A stretch of DNA of 64,000 bases from DSFO01 sp041640715 (GTDB lineage: Archaea; Thermoproteota; Thermoprotei; Gearchaeales; Gearchaeaceae). Positions 57,125-64,000 of the stretch are shown here, one piece after another (the stretch's first letter is position 1; each line of letters starts with the position of its first letter). The translations under genes were made by a program, and so were the position numbers. Below the pieces are notes generated by a model. It was not told the DNA's origin and made no database searches. It saw nothing but the letters and a program-made list of their open reading frames with translations. The stretch is from contig JBEPZU010000001.1 in assembly GCA_041640715.1 (NCBI GenBank), positions 1 to 64,000 of the forward strand, read 5' to 3'.

Positions 57125-57726
57125 AAAAGCAAATAGCTATTTTATTGAGGGATGTAGAGAGAAAGGAAAATCCTAGGGCTGATCTAGAGCAGTACGAGTT
57201 AAATTCAGAAATTGCTTCTCAATTTGTTCATAATTTAATATTAAATTATTCTGGCAATGAAATCTTAGATGCCGGTTGCGGTTCAGGTATTTTGACTTTG
57301 ACCGCTTGTTTAGCGGGAATTGAGCGTGTAGTAGCCTTGGATATAGATAGAGAAGCGATTAGGAAATTAAAAGTAAATTCAGCTAAGATAGGCTGTAGCT
57401 GGAAGATCGATAGCATTGTCGCTGATTTCAAGAATTTTTCTTTTAGCAGAAAAATTGGTGCCATTATGATGAATCCTCCCTTCGGTACAAAAAAGAGACA
57501 TGCTGATAGAGATTTCTTAATAAAGGCCTTCGAGCTAAGCAATAAGGTTTTCTCCCTTCATAAGAAGGGGAACGATGATTTCTTCAGGAAATTAGCCTTG
57601 AATTTTGGTTTTAAAATGAAGATTTTGGATCGTTACAAATTAATTCTAAAACCAACGATGCCTTTTCACAGGAAACTTAAGCATTATGTGGAAGCAATTC
57701 AATATTATTTCGAGAAAAATGAGTAA
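57112..57726 (+). CDS. METTL5-like N6-adenine RNA methyltransferase
   Basis: A 204-aa class I methyltransferase. It shows E-Q-Y-E-L near residues 26-30, motif I L-D-A-G-C-G-S-G-I-L near 52-61, D-I-D near 77-79 and motif IV N-P-P-F-G near 120-124, the target-amine motif of N6-adenine enzymes. Length and N-terminus fit the archaeal METTL5 family, which modifies small-subunit rRNA. It overlaps csl4 by 8 nt. Confidence 0.85.
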   Translation: MVNLKKQIAILLRDVERKENPRADLEQYELNSEIASQFVHNLILNYSGNEILDAGCGSGILTLTACLAGIERVVALDIDREAIRKLKVNSAKIGCSWKIDSIVADFKNFSFSRKIGAIMMNPPFGTKKRHADRDFLIKAFELSNKVFSLHKKGNDDFFRKLALNFGFKMKILDRYKLILKPTMPFHRKLKHYVEAIQYYFEKNE

Positions 57727-58270
57727 GGATATTTATCTTCCTGGGGATTTCATAACCGTAATAGAAGAATTCTTTCCAGGAGAAGGCATTTTTGAAGAAA
57801 AAGGAAAGCTGTATGCAAGCGCTGCAGGAATATTAAAAAGTGATCTTAAAGAGAGAAAACTTGATCTTGTATTTCTCAAGAAACCTAAATCCTTTTTGAA
57901 GAAAGGAGATGTCGTCATTGCAGAAGTTATAGATATAGGAAGGAATTTGGTAGAGCTTCTTATACGGTATAACGAGACTCAACAGGTAGAAGTAAATCTT
58001 AAGGGTTACTTGATTTTGACGAAAAGGGAAGATGAAGTAGCTTATGAATTCATAAAACCTTCTGATTTCATAAGAGCAAAGGTATTGAATATTGAAGGAC
58101 ATGTACTATTAAGCATCAAAGGAAAGGATTTCGGCATTATTTATGCAGAATGCCCCAATTGTGCTAACGCAATGGTCTATAACGAGAGCGATAAGAGTTT
58201 TCTTAAATGCAATAATTGCGGTCATGTAGTTAAGACGAAAGTCAGCTCGCATTATTTAATAAAATCCTAG
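57719..58270 (+). CDS. csl4: Exosome subunit Csl4
   Basis: A 183-aa Csl4 cap protein: N-terminal domain with Y-L-P-G-D-F near residues 6-11, an S1 RNA-binding domain (about 55-140; F-L-K-K-G-D-V-V-I-A-E-V near 59-70) and a C-terminal zinc ribbon C-P-N-C-A-N ... C-N-N-C-G (about 145-168). It links DnaG to the exosome ring in archaea; DnaG is also encoded here. ATG 57719 is chosen for the family N-terminus. Confidence 0.93.
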   Translation: MSKDIYLPGDFITVIEEFFPGEGIFEEKGKLYASAAGILKSDLKERKLDLVFLKKPKSFLKKGDVVIAEVIDIGRNLVELLIRYNETQQVEVNLKGYLILTKREDEVAYEFIKPSDFIRAKVLNIEGHVLLSIKGKDFGIIYAECPNCANAMVYNESDKSFLKCNNCGHVVKTKVSSHYLIKS

Positions 58271-58322
58271 ATTTATTTGAAAATTCAGACAAAATTATTA
58301 ATTATAGCTCAGTAGAATAGTT

Positions 58323-58625
58323 ATGGTGGAATTCTTCATAAAAGAAAGATCAAAAAATTCAATAACACTAGTGTTCAGAGGGGTTGATATAGGTTTTTTG
58401 AATTTACTGAGTTATGAGCTTCTCCAAGATCCACGTGTTCTCAACTCTTACGCAAGAAAACCGCACCTTTTGCTTGAAGATATCGAATTTTATGTCCTAG
58501 TTAGAGATGGTACAGACATAAAAGAATTGCTAATAGAAAAGATAGGTGCTATAAAAGAGAGTTTTTTGACGTTCAAAAAGAAGTTTGAAGAAAAGCTCGG
58601 TGAAATTCATAAAGATAGAAGCTAG
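58323..58625 (+). CDS. rpoL: RNA polymerase subunit L (Rpb11 homologue)
   Basis: A 100-aa RpoL, assembly partner of RpoD. It shows L-L-S-Y-E-L-L-Q-D-P near residues 28-37, V-L-N-S-Y-A-R-K-P-H near 39-48 and a long C-terminal helix. A TATA-like attaattatag about 23 nt upstream suggests a leaderless start. Csl4 lies upstream (52-nt gap); this order is common in archaea. It overlaps the next gene. Confidence 0.94.
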   Translation: MVEFFIKERSKNSITLVFRGVDIGFLNLLSYELLQDPRVLNSYARKPHLLLEDIEFYVLVRDGTDIKELLIEKIGAIKESFLTFKKKFEEKLGEIHKDRS

Positions 58626-58989
58626 GATAGTTTTTATTTCGTTAAATAAATATAGAGAAAATATCGTCTCTACCATGTTCGTATATAGAGCTGGTTACAT
58701 CGAAGATTTGGAATTTAGTAAGCTTGCCAACCCAGGTGAAATATTAGAATTGATTAGGAAATCTAAGCATTGGTCTCAGATAAGATATGTGGTGATATAT
58801 TCTGAAGCAGTATCTTTAGAAGAGGAAAATTTAAAGAACTTCCCTAAACCTTTAATCCTTATTAATAGTGGATTGAAGCTCCATAATATACCAGAAGAAG
58901 ATTTCAAAATTCTTAAAGAAAGAGGTTTCATAGATGATGGTTTATATATAACCAAGACGATCTCTAAACTAATCAAGGTGTTAGGATGA
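58585..58989 (+). CDS. Hypothetical protein between rpoL and tfs
   Basis: A 134-aa frame starting ATG 58585 inside rpoL; the real start may be later, near the rpoL stop. It shows A-R-I-V-F-I-S-L-N near 13-21, I-R-Y-V-V-I-Y-S near 66-73 and P-L-I-L-I-N-S-G near 87-94, an alternating alpha/beta pattern that weakly recalls DUF99 proteins but is too short and lacks their Asp motifs. No function assigned. It overlaps tfs by 4 nt, so it belongs to the operon. Confidence 0.6.
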   Translation: MKKSSVKFIKIEARIVFISLNKYRENIVSTMFVYRAGYIEDLEFSKLANPGEILELIRKSKHWSQIRYVVIYSEAVSLEEENLKNFPKPLILINSGLKLHNIPEEDFKILKERGFIDDGLYITKTISKLIKVLG

Positions 58990-59318
58990 TAAAGTTCTGT
59001 CCTAAATGCGGTAATTTATTGAGACCTGGTAGGGGAGAAAAGAATAGGTTGATATGTAGATTTTGTGGTTACTCGGAACTCATGAATGAAGAAATGAGTT
59101 TAGAAGTTAAATTATCTAAACAAAATAAGTCTCCTAAAGAAATAATAGTAGATGAAGGACTCAAAGATCATGTTTTGCCTACAGCTGAAGTAATATGTCC
59201 TAAATGCGGTAATGAATTAGCGTATTGGTGGTTTATGCAAACTAGAAGGGCAGATGAACCCCCCACAACTTTCTATCGCTGTACTAAATGCAACTATACT
59301 TGGAGAGATTATAGGTAA
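58986..59318 (+). CDS. tfs: Transcript cleavage factor TFS
   Basis: A 110-aa TFIIS-like factor with two zinc ribbons: C-P-K-C-G-N near residues 5-10 with C-R-F-C-G-Y near 24-29, and C-P-K-C-G-N near 71-76 with C-T-K-C-N near 99-103. The catalytic acidic pair is visible as R-A-D-E-P-P-T-T-F near 88-96. It stimulates RNA cleavage in backtracked polymerase. Confidence 0.95.
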   Translation: MIKFCPKCGNLLRPGRGEKNRLICRFCGYSELMNEEMSLEVKLSKQNKSPKEIIVDEGLKDHVLPTAEVICPKCGNELAYWWFMQTRRADEPPTTFYRCTKCNYTWRDYR

Positions 59319-59355
59319 GTTTTTATGACTTTTATTATTTAATAATTTGAAGCTT

Positions 59356-60102
59356 ATGTTAAGAATAGAATTTGAAGATGCAAAAAACTGGATTGACCTT
59401 CTAGATGCGGTAAGGGATATAATAGAAGAAGCAGTTTTCGTTGCTACTCAAGACGGTTTATCTTTGAGGGCAATGGATAGCGCTAGAGTAGCGATGATAG
59501 ATCTTAAACTTCCCGTAATTTACTTCCCAGATTTCAAAGTTGAGGGAGAAAAAGTAAGTTTTGCTATATCTATTGCGGACATGATAAAGGCTTTCAGAGG
59601 GATTAAAAAAGGTTATAAACTAACAATGGAGTTAAGTGAAGAGAATACTCTAAGATTGAACTTATTAGGAAAAGGAAGGCATGTATTTGATTTCCCTCTT
59701 TTGGACATCTCTCCAGAATCAATTCCTGCTTTGAAGCTTAATTTTGAAGTCTTAGTAAAGATAGAGACCGATATCATTGGAAATGCCGTTAAAAATCTGG
59801 AAAAATTCAGCGACTATGTAGTTTTCAAAGCTACTAAAGATAAGCTAGTACTATCTGGAAGGAGTGAGAAAGGAAAGGCTACATCTGAATTCCTCAAGGA
59901 TGAATTAATTATGTTAGAGGTCACTAGAGAAAGCATTTCAGGTTATTCTACTGAATATTTGTTGAATATACTAGGCAAAAGTGAATTATCCGAAATCACT
60001 ATTCTTAGATTTGGAAACAGAATGCCGCTTGCAGTTACTTATCAACTCGCAGGAGAGGGCGAAATCTCCTATTACCTAGCACCTAGAACTGAAGTTGAAT
60101 GA
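59356..60102 (+). CDS. pcn: DNA polymerase sliding clamp PCNA
   Basis: A 248-aa clamp subunit of two similar domains. It shows L-R-A-M-D-S-A-R-V near residues 39-47 and the C-terminal P-L-A-V-T-Y-Q-L near 225-232 with Y-Y-L-A-P-R near 239-244. ATG 59356 is preferred over TTG 59347. A/T-rich ttattatttaataattt lies just upstream. Crenarchaea often use heterotrimeric clamps with several PCNA genes; only one is in this window. It overlaps priL by 4 nt. Confidence 0.95.
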   Translation: MLRIEFEDAKNWIDLLDAVRDIIEEAVFVATQDGLSLRAMDSARVAMIDLKLPVIYFPDFKVEGEKVSFAISIADMIKAFRGIKKGYKLTMELSEENTLRLNLLGKGRHVFDFPLLDISPESIPALKLNFEVLVKIETDIIGNAVKNLEKFSDYVVFKATKDKLVLSGRSEKGKATSEFLKDELIMLEVTRESISGYSTEYLLNILGKSELSEITILRFGNRMPLAVTYQLAGEGEISYYLAPRTEVE

Positions 60103-61106
60103 ATGTAGACATACAAGAGCTCTCTAAATATCCTTTTTTAGGAACCCTCAAAGAATTTTTAAGATTATCTGATTTTGACCTAAAAGAAATTCTTTTGAAC
60201 AAAGAAAACATCTTCTTAAGATTTTCCATAGAGAAAATTAAGTCTTTGAATACGAACAACTATTTAACATTCCCTGATCCTGAAATTAATCTAAAGAGTT
60301 TTTTAGTATCGCTCTACTTAGCTTCTCAGCTAGGTAGCATTTATGTAGAGAAATTGGCTGAGAGGGAATCAAAAAGACTGAGTTCTGAGTTACAGAAAGA
60401 AAATATTCAAAAAATTTTAGAAATAGCTAGGGTATTAGTTTCTGATAAAGTAAAATTTAAAGAGGTAAAAAGTAAAAAATCTTTCTCCTATATAGCTGTA
60501 GATATTAAAAGTTATTTGAAATATGCAGCTTATTTAGGAGATTACAATTGGGCATTATCTTTTCATGAAATAAGCAAAGGCGAGGTTCTACTCACAAAAA
60601 AGGAAATTATACGATTAGTCGAAGAAGCATATAGACAATGGATAATAATGAAGTGCAACGAGCTACAGAGCTTTTACATAGCTGGAATAGAAGGGATAAT
60701 CGAAGAAATTTATGAAAAAATACCTCCTCCTAAGAGATTCGTAGAAGAAAAGATTGAATATTCAGGAGTGGATCCTCCTTGTATGCGCAGATTGATTGCT
60801 GATCTCAAAAGTGGTAAGAAACTTTCACATATGGGGAATTTCACTCTTGCTTCTTATCTAAGGGCAATAGGTTATTCTGTAGAAAGAGCTTTAGAACTGT
60901 TTAAAAACCTTCCAGATTTCAAAGAAGAAATAGCTAGATATCAAATAGAACATATATACGGACTTCGAGGAGGAAGAAAAGTCTATTCTGTCCCTAGTTG
61001 TATAACGCTTAGAGCAGCTAATCTATGTTTCCCAGAATCGCCTGGTTGTGATGGAATAAAGCATCCTTTGCAATTCATTAAAAAAATGAAGAATGTTGGA
61101 AAATAA
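60099..61106 (+). CDS. priL: DNA primase large subunit PriL
   Basis: A 335-aa PriL. The N-terminal helical domain includes S-K-Y-P-F-L near residues 9-14; the C-terminal iron-sulfur domain has candidate ligands at about Cys228 (D-P-P-C-M-R), Cys306 (V-P-S-C-I), Cys315 (A-N-L-C-F) and Cys323 (P-G-C-D), spaced as in archaeal/eukaryotic PriL. It overlaps priS by 14 nt. Confidence 0.93.
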   Translation: MNVDIQELSKYPFLGTLKEFLRLSDFDLKEILLNKENIFLRFSIEKIKSLNTNNYLTFPDPEINLKSFLVSLYLASQLGSIYVEKLAERESKRLSSELQKENIQKILEIARVLVSDKVKFKEVKSKKSFSYIAVDIKSYLKYAAYLGDYNWALSFHEISKGEVLLTKKEIIRLVEEAYRQWIIMKCNELQSFYIAGIEGIIEEIYEKIPPPKRFVEEKIEYSGVDPPCMRRLIADLKSGKKLSHMGNFTLASYLRAIGYSVERALELFKNLPDFKEEIARYQIEHIYGLRGGRKVYSVPSCITLRAANLCFPESPGCDGIKHPLQFIKKMKNVGK

Positions 61107-62331
61107 ACTCATTAATCTTTTTAGGCATTATTACGCAAACCTCAAAGAAGAAGACATAATAATAGATGATCTAGACAAAAGAGAGTTTGCATTCTGGAAT
61201 TTCGACGAATCCACTATGAGACGGCATATATCTTTTTTAGATGGAAAGAGCTTGAAAGAATTTTTAATAAAAGTTCCTCCTAGGCATGCTTTTTACTCGA
61301 TTAGCACCTATGAATATCCTTCTTCGACTAGTATGGAATTAAAGAATATAATTCGAACAGATTTGGTTTTTGACATTGATATAGATCATATACCAACGCC
61401 TTGTAAATCTAATCATGATTATTGGGTTTGTAAATCTTGTGGTAGTTCAGGAAAAGGGTTTTCTGAAAGGTGTAATTCATGTAATAGTAGCTCCATAGCT
61501 AAATTTAGCTTTGTTTGCAATGAATGTTTGGATTTTGCTAAAGAAGAAATTTTAAAGCTTATCGAAGATTTCTTATTCACAGATTTAGGCATCAATAAAG
61601 ATGAGGTGAAAATATTCTTCTCGGGGAATAGGGGATATCATGTACATGTGAAAAATGAAGAATTATCTTCTCTTGATTCAAGAGCTAGAAGTATGCTAGT
61701 AGATTATATAAAAGGTACTTCCTTCAGGCTCTATTTCTTCGAATTCCTAAAAAAGAAGGGTAGATTACTGGGAATCAATTCTATGGGTTTCTTTTCAAGA
61801 TTTGCTGAAAAATTATTCGAAGAAATCATGATCCTAAAAGAGGAGGATCTATACAAAGAAGGCATGAGTAGAGAAAAAGTTAGAGAAGTAATGGAAAAAA
61901 AGGAAAAAATACTCCAAGAACTTCAACAGCATGACTTAAGCTATAGTTTCTTAAGATTATTAGGCAAAAAATCAAAAGAGTTGGTATATAAGAGCATTGC
62001 TGCTTCTTCTGTAGAAATAGATGAAAGGGTCACAGTAGATCTTCACAGATTGATCAGGATGCCTAACTCTTTGCATGGAAAGACCGCTCTAAGGGTTTTC
62101 CCTTTGAGTTATGAATCTTTGGATTCCTTCGAACCTTTTAAGGATAGCATAGTGTTTAAGAAAGGTTATGGTAAGGTTTATTACAAAGAAAAAAGATGGT
62201 TCCCTAAGTTGGTTATGAATGGAGTTGAATATGATCTAAATGAGTTGGAGAACAAGGAAATACCGCTTTATTTAGCTTTGTATCTTCATTTGAATGGCTA
62301 CGCTGTAATGTATGAGCTCTCATATTATTAA
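61093..62331 (+). CDS. priS: DNA primase small catalytic subunit PriS
   Basis: A 412-aa AEP-superfamily primase. The catalytic acidic motif is F-D-I-D-I-D near residues 94-99, the zinc stem C-K-S-C-G ... C-N-S-C near 115-135, and F-S-G-N-R-G-Y-H-V-H near 175-184. The third acidic/basic motif H-R-L-I-R-M-P-N near 318-325 is intact. Synthesises primers with PriL. Overlaps the GINS-like gene. Confidence 0.95.
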   Translation: MLENKLINLFRHYYANLKEEDIIIDDLDKREFAFWNFDESTMRRHISFLDGKSLKEFLIKVPPRHAFYSISTYEYPSSTSMELKNIIRTDLVFDIDIDHIPTPCKSNHDYWVCKSCGSSGKGFSERCNSCNSSSIAKFSFVCNECLDFAKEEILKLIEDFLFTDLGINKDEVKIFFSGNRGYHVHVKNEELSSLDSRARSMLVDYIKGTSFRLYFFEFLKKKGRLLGINSMGFFSRFAEKLFEEIMILKEEDLYKEGMSREKVREVMEKKEKILQELQQHDLSYSFLRLLGKKSKELVYKSIAASSVEIDERVTVDLHRLIRMPNSLHGKTALRVFPLSYESLDSFEPFKDSIVFKKGYGKVYYKEKRWFPKLVMNGVEYDLNELENKEIPLYLALYLHLNGYAVMYELSYY

Positions 62332-62788
62332 GAGGCTTTATAATAAGCTTTTGGAGGAGAAGTTAAATCAAACTTCCTTCTCTTCGAATAAGGATTTTTA
62401 TGAAAGTATAGAAACAATTTCCAAGCCTATTTATGAAGAAAGAAATTTAGAAGAACGAATAAAGAATTTGGAGATAAAATTAACTAAAGTATTAGCAAAC
62501 GCTATTTTAAAACATAAACTGAAAAAAATCTCTAAGGTCTTCTCTTCTAGTCTTTTAAATTCTTATCATCTGAAGATTTTATCGTCTGTAGAGGCAAAGC
62601 TGAGTAGAAGGCTCTACGAGAATTTGCGTCTGGTAAGCATAGAAGAAAATATTCCTATAGTAATAGGAGAAGACGGTATAAGCTATGGTCCTTTAAAGAA
62701 AAGAGATATAGTTTATATATCTGAAGATTTCTCTTCTTTATTAATAAAGAAAAAACTAGCGAGGGTGCTGGTCGATGAAAGTACCTGA
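62312..62788 (+). CDS. GINS complex subunit (Gins15/51-like)
   Basis: A 158-aa helical protein with a small C-terminal beta region (D-I-V-Y-I-S-E-D-F near 130-139, L-I-K-K-K-L-A near 143-149), the usual layout of archaeal Gins15/Gins51. Position directly after priS is the known site of Gins15 in crenarchaea. Sequence similarity is too weak to be sure by eye. With MCM and Cdc45/GAN it would form the replicative helicase. It overlaps rpl44e by 14 nt. Confidence 0.7.
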   Translation: MSSHIIKRLYNKLLEEKLNQTSFSSNKDFYESIETISKPIYEERNLEERIKNLEIKLTKVLANAILKHKLKKISKVFSSSLLNSYHLKILSSVEAKLSRRLYENLRLVSIEENIPIVIGEDGISYGPLKKRDIVYISEDFSSLLIKKKLARVLVDEST

Positions 62789-63056
62789 TAAGATAAGGAC
62801 GTATTGTCCAAGATGCAATTCTCATACTGAGCATAAGGTTGAACTTTATAAGACAGGTAAAAGGAGGACTCTTGCTCAAGGACAAAGAAGATACTTGAGG
62901 AAGAATTTAGGTTATGGCAGTAAGAGAACTGCTGAACAGAAACGTTTTGCTAAGACTACTAAGAAACAGACGCTTAAGCTAATTTGTGTCAAGTGTAAGT
63001 ATATATCGCATAGGAAAGGAATAAGATTAAAGAAGCTGGAGATCATTAAGAAATGA
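62775..63056 (+). CDS. rpl44e: Ribosomal protein L44e
   Basis: A 93-aa L44e, an E-site protein. The zinc site is C-P-R-C near residues 11-14 and C-V-K-C near 73-76; the basic core has A-Q-G-Q-R-R-Y near 34-40. The order L44e-S27e-aIF2-alpha is conserved in archaea. Overlaps rps27e by 4 nt. Confidence 0.95.
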   Translation: MKVPDKIRTYCPRCNSHTEHKVELYKTGKRRTLAQGQRRYLRKNLGYGSKRTAEQKRFAKTTKKQTLKLICVKCKYISHRKGIRLKKLEIIKK

Positions 63057-63256
63057 TGGTCAAAAAAAGAAAGGAAATAATACCCAGACCTAAAAGTTGT
63101 TTTATTAAAATTAAATGTCCTAACTGTGGTGCTGAAAGGATAATCTTCGATTATACCACCACCCTGATAAAATGTAGAATCTGTAATGAAGTGCTTGCTC
63201 AACCTACAGGAGGAAAGGCTTTGATTAGAGGTAAGATAGTAGCCAAATATGGTTGA
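63053..63256 (+). CDS. rps27e: Ribosomal protein S27e
   Basis: A 67-aa zinc-ribbon S27e with C-P-N-C-G near residues 22-26 and C-R-I-C-N near 41-45, and the conserved P-T-G-G-K-A near 51-56. The second ATG (codon 2) is an equally possible start. Overlaps the aIF2-alpha ATG by 8 nt. Confidence 0.95.
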   Translation: MMVKKRKEIIPRPKSCFIKIKCPNCGAERIIFDYTTTLIKCRICNEVLAQPTGGKALIRGKIVAKYG

Positions 63257-64000
63257 TTTCCCTAAGCTTAACTCTCTAGTTATAGCCACTGCTAAAAAAG
63301 TCTTAGAACATGGTGCTTATTTCTATTTAGACGAGTACGGTGGCATAGAAGCTTATATGCCTATAGGCGAAGTATCAGCAAGCAGAGTAGTAAATATAGA
63401 AGACGTTATTAAAGAAGGTAAAAAGTATGTTTGTAAGGTTATTCGCGTAGACCCTTCTAGGGCTCATGTCGATATTTCTCTTAAAAAAGTGACAGAACAA
63501 GAAAGGAAATCTAAGATGATAGAATGGAAAAGGAATCAAAGAGCCATCAAACTCATAGAACTCACGGCTGAAAGAGCGAAGATGAATAAAGATCAATTAT
63601 TTAAAGTTTTATCTCAATATATAGGAAATGAATTTATTGATTATTTATCTATATTTGAAATGCCTATAAGGGAAGGTTATGAAGTTCTTGATAAATTAAA
63701 CTTAGATAATAATATAAAATTAGCAATAATTGAAGTAGCAAAAGAACATATAAAAATTCCTATACCAGAATTAAAAGCAGAGATCGCTTTATTTACTTTA
63801 GCGAGAAACGGTATTAATATTATAAAGGAAATCCTAGCAGAGTCGTATAAAAATATAGCTGAAATTAAGGGTTTAAGAAAAGTAGAAATAACTTATATAG
63901 GTGCTAGCCGATTTTTAGTGAGTATTCAAGCAAATAGTTTCAAAATAGCTGAACTTGCATTAGAAAAGTTTGAGAGTTCAGCTAAAGAAAATTCTAAGCG
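63249..64000 (+). CDS. aif2a: Translation initiation factor aIF2 alpha subunit (partial)
   Basis: From ATG 63249 the frame runs open to the window edge (about 250 codons; the family is about 265-275). It begins V-D-F-P-K-L-N and contains an S1 domain (about 13-85: G-G-I-E-A-Y-M-P near 31-38, D-I-S-L-K-K-V near 75-81), a helical middle domain, and the start of the C-terminal alpha/beta domain. With beta and gamma it delivers initiator tRNA. Confidence 0.93.
   Translation, partial: MVDFPKLNSLVIATAKKVLEHGAYFYLDEYGGIEAYMPIGEVSASRVVNIEDVIKEGKKYVCKVIRVDPSRAHVDISLKKVTEQERKSKMIEWKRNQRAIKLIELTAERAKMNKDQLFKVLSQYIGNEFIDYLSIFEMPIREGYEVLDKLNLDNNIKLAIIEVAKEHIKIPIPELKAEIALFTLARNGINIIKEILAESYKNIAEIKGLRKVEITYIGASRFLVSIQANSFKIAELALEKFESSAKENSK

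Noticed and set aside
58585..58989. Confident assignment of the rpoL-tfs intervening gene to DUF99.
   Set aside because: It is too short and lacks the Asp/Gly motifs; left as hypothetical.
59347..59355. TTG start for PCNA adding three residues.
   Set aside because: ATG 59356 gives the usual clamp N-terminus; no ribosome-binding site favours the TTG.
1..64000. CRISPR arrays, insertion sequences, integrases, toxin-antitoxin or defence modules.
   Set aside because: No regularly spaced repeats, transposase motifs, terminal inverted repeats or defence genes were seen; the content is housekeeping.

Overview
The window is A/T-rich archaeal DNA that is almost fully coding. The gene content points to a thermophilic member of the Thermoproteota (crenarchaeal lineage). 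RNA polymerase has an unsplit RpoB with split RpoA1/RpoA2. Ribosomal proteins S4e, L30e, L32e, L19e, L34e, L14e, L44e and S27e are present. TATA boxes sit about 20-27 nt before many start codons. The tRNA and SRP RNA stems are far more GC-rich than the coding DNA. Two bulge-helix-bulge introns can be read directly, one in a tRNA and one in cbf5; a cbf5 intron is a known crenarchaeal trait. The species cannot be named from sequence alone.

Layout. 1-1.15 kb: the edge of a minus-strand gene, two small genes behind TATA boxes, and a gene-poor gap of about 590 nt with decayed reading-frame fragments. 1.15-6.9 kb: sugar-nucleotide epimerase, class V aminotransferase, SAM hydroxide adenosyltransferase, RtcA, a proteasome beta subunit that appears to lack its catalytic threonine, and tRNA-Lys followed 4 nt later by a Trm5-like methyltransferase. 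7-17.8 kb: rpoH-rpoB-rpoA1-rpoA2-rpl30e-nusA, then rps12-rps7-EF1A-rps10. 17.8-19.4 kb: an intron-containing tRNA-Ser, a SpeD-type decarboxylase, a Lys-rich miniprotein and a SPOUT methyltransferase. 19.4-36 kb: the S10/spc/alpha superoperon (L3 to S11), including RNase P protein Rnp1, SecY, a DUF106 membrane protein, Cmk and Cbf5. 36-44.1 kb: CoaD-type adenylyltransferase, PheS, PheT, a structured ncRNA, DnaG, Pelota, an M50 protease and a TtuA-like tRNA thiolase. 44.1-46.9 kb: SRP RNA, a possible small ORF, tRNA-Ser, a PfkB kinase, tRNA-Val, TFE and MBF1. 46.9-57.1 kb: PUA protein, NAC, Cgi121, a THUMP protein, a 28-aa acidic miniprotein, a zinc-ribbon protein with ABCE1, FBP aldolase/phosphatase with TPI, DUF72 and PAC2 proteins, tRNA-Arg, a HAD phosphatase, L10e and a TrmJ-like methyltransferase. 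57.1-64 kb: METTL5-like methyltransferase, Csl4, RpoL, TFS, PCNA, PriL, PriS, a GINS-like protein, L44e, S27e and the start of aIF2-alpha.

The genes form one information-processing block. Neighbouring genes commonly overlap by 1-20 nt (ATGA, TAATG), implying long polycistronic transcripts with translational coupling. RNA-level themes recur: tRNA genes abut or overlap coding regions (tRNA-Lys/methyltransferase, tRNA-Val/TFE, tRNA-Ser/cbf5), and the single archaeal splicing endonuclease is predicted to act on both a tRNA and an mRNA here.

The strongest observation is that cbf5 is broken into two frames. A 3-4-3 bulge-helix-bulge with a predicted 14-nt intron joins them exactly, and the join creates the codon of the catalytic aspartate. 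Next are a tRNA-Ser(UGA) with a 13-nt (or 23-nt) intron near position 8/9 beside a duplicated acceptor strand, and a K-turn-containing structured RNA between pheT and dnaG.
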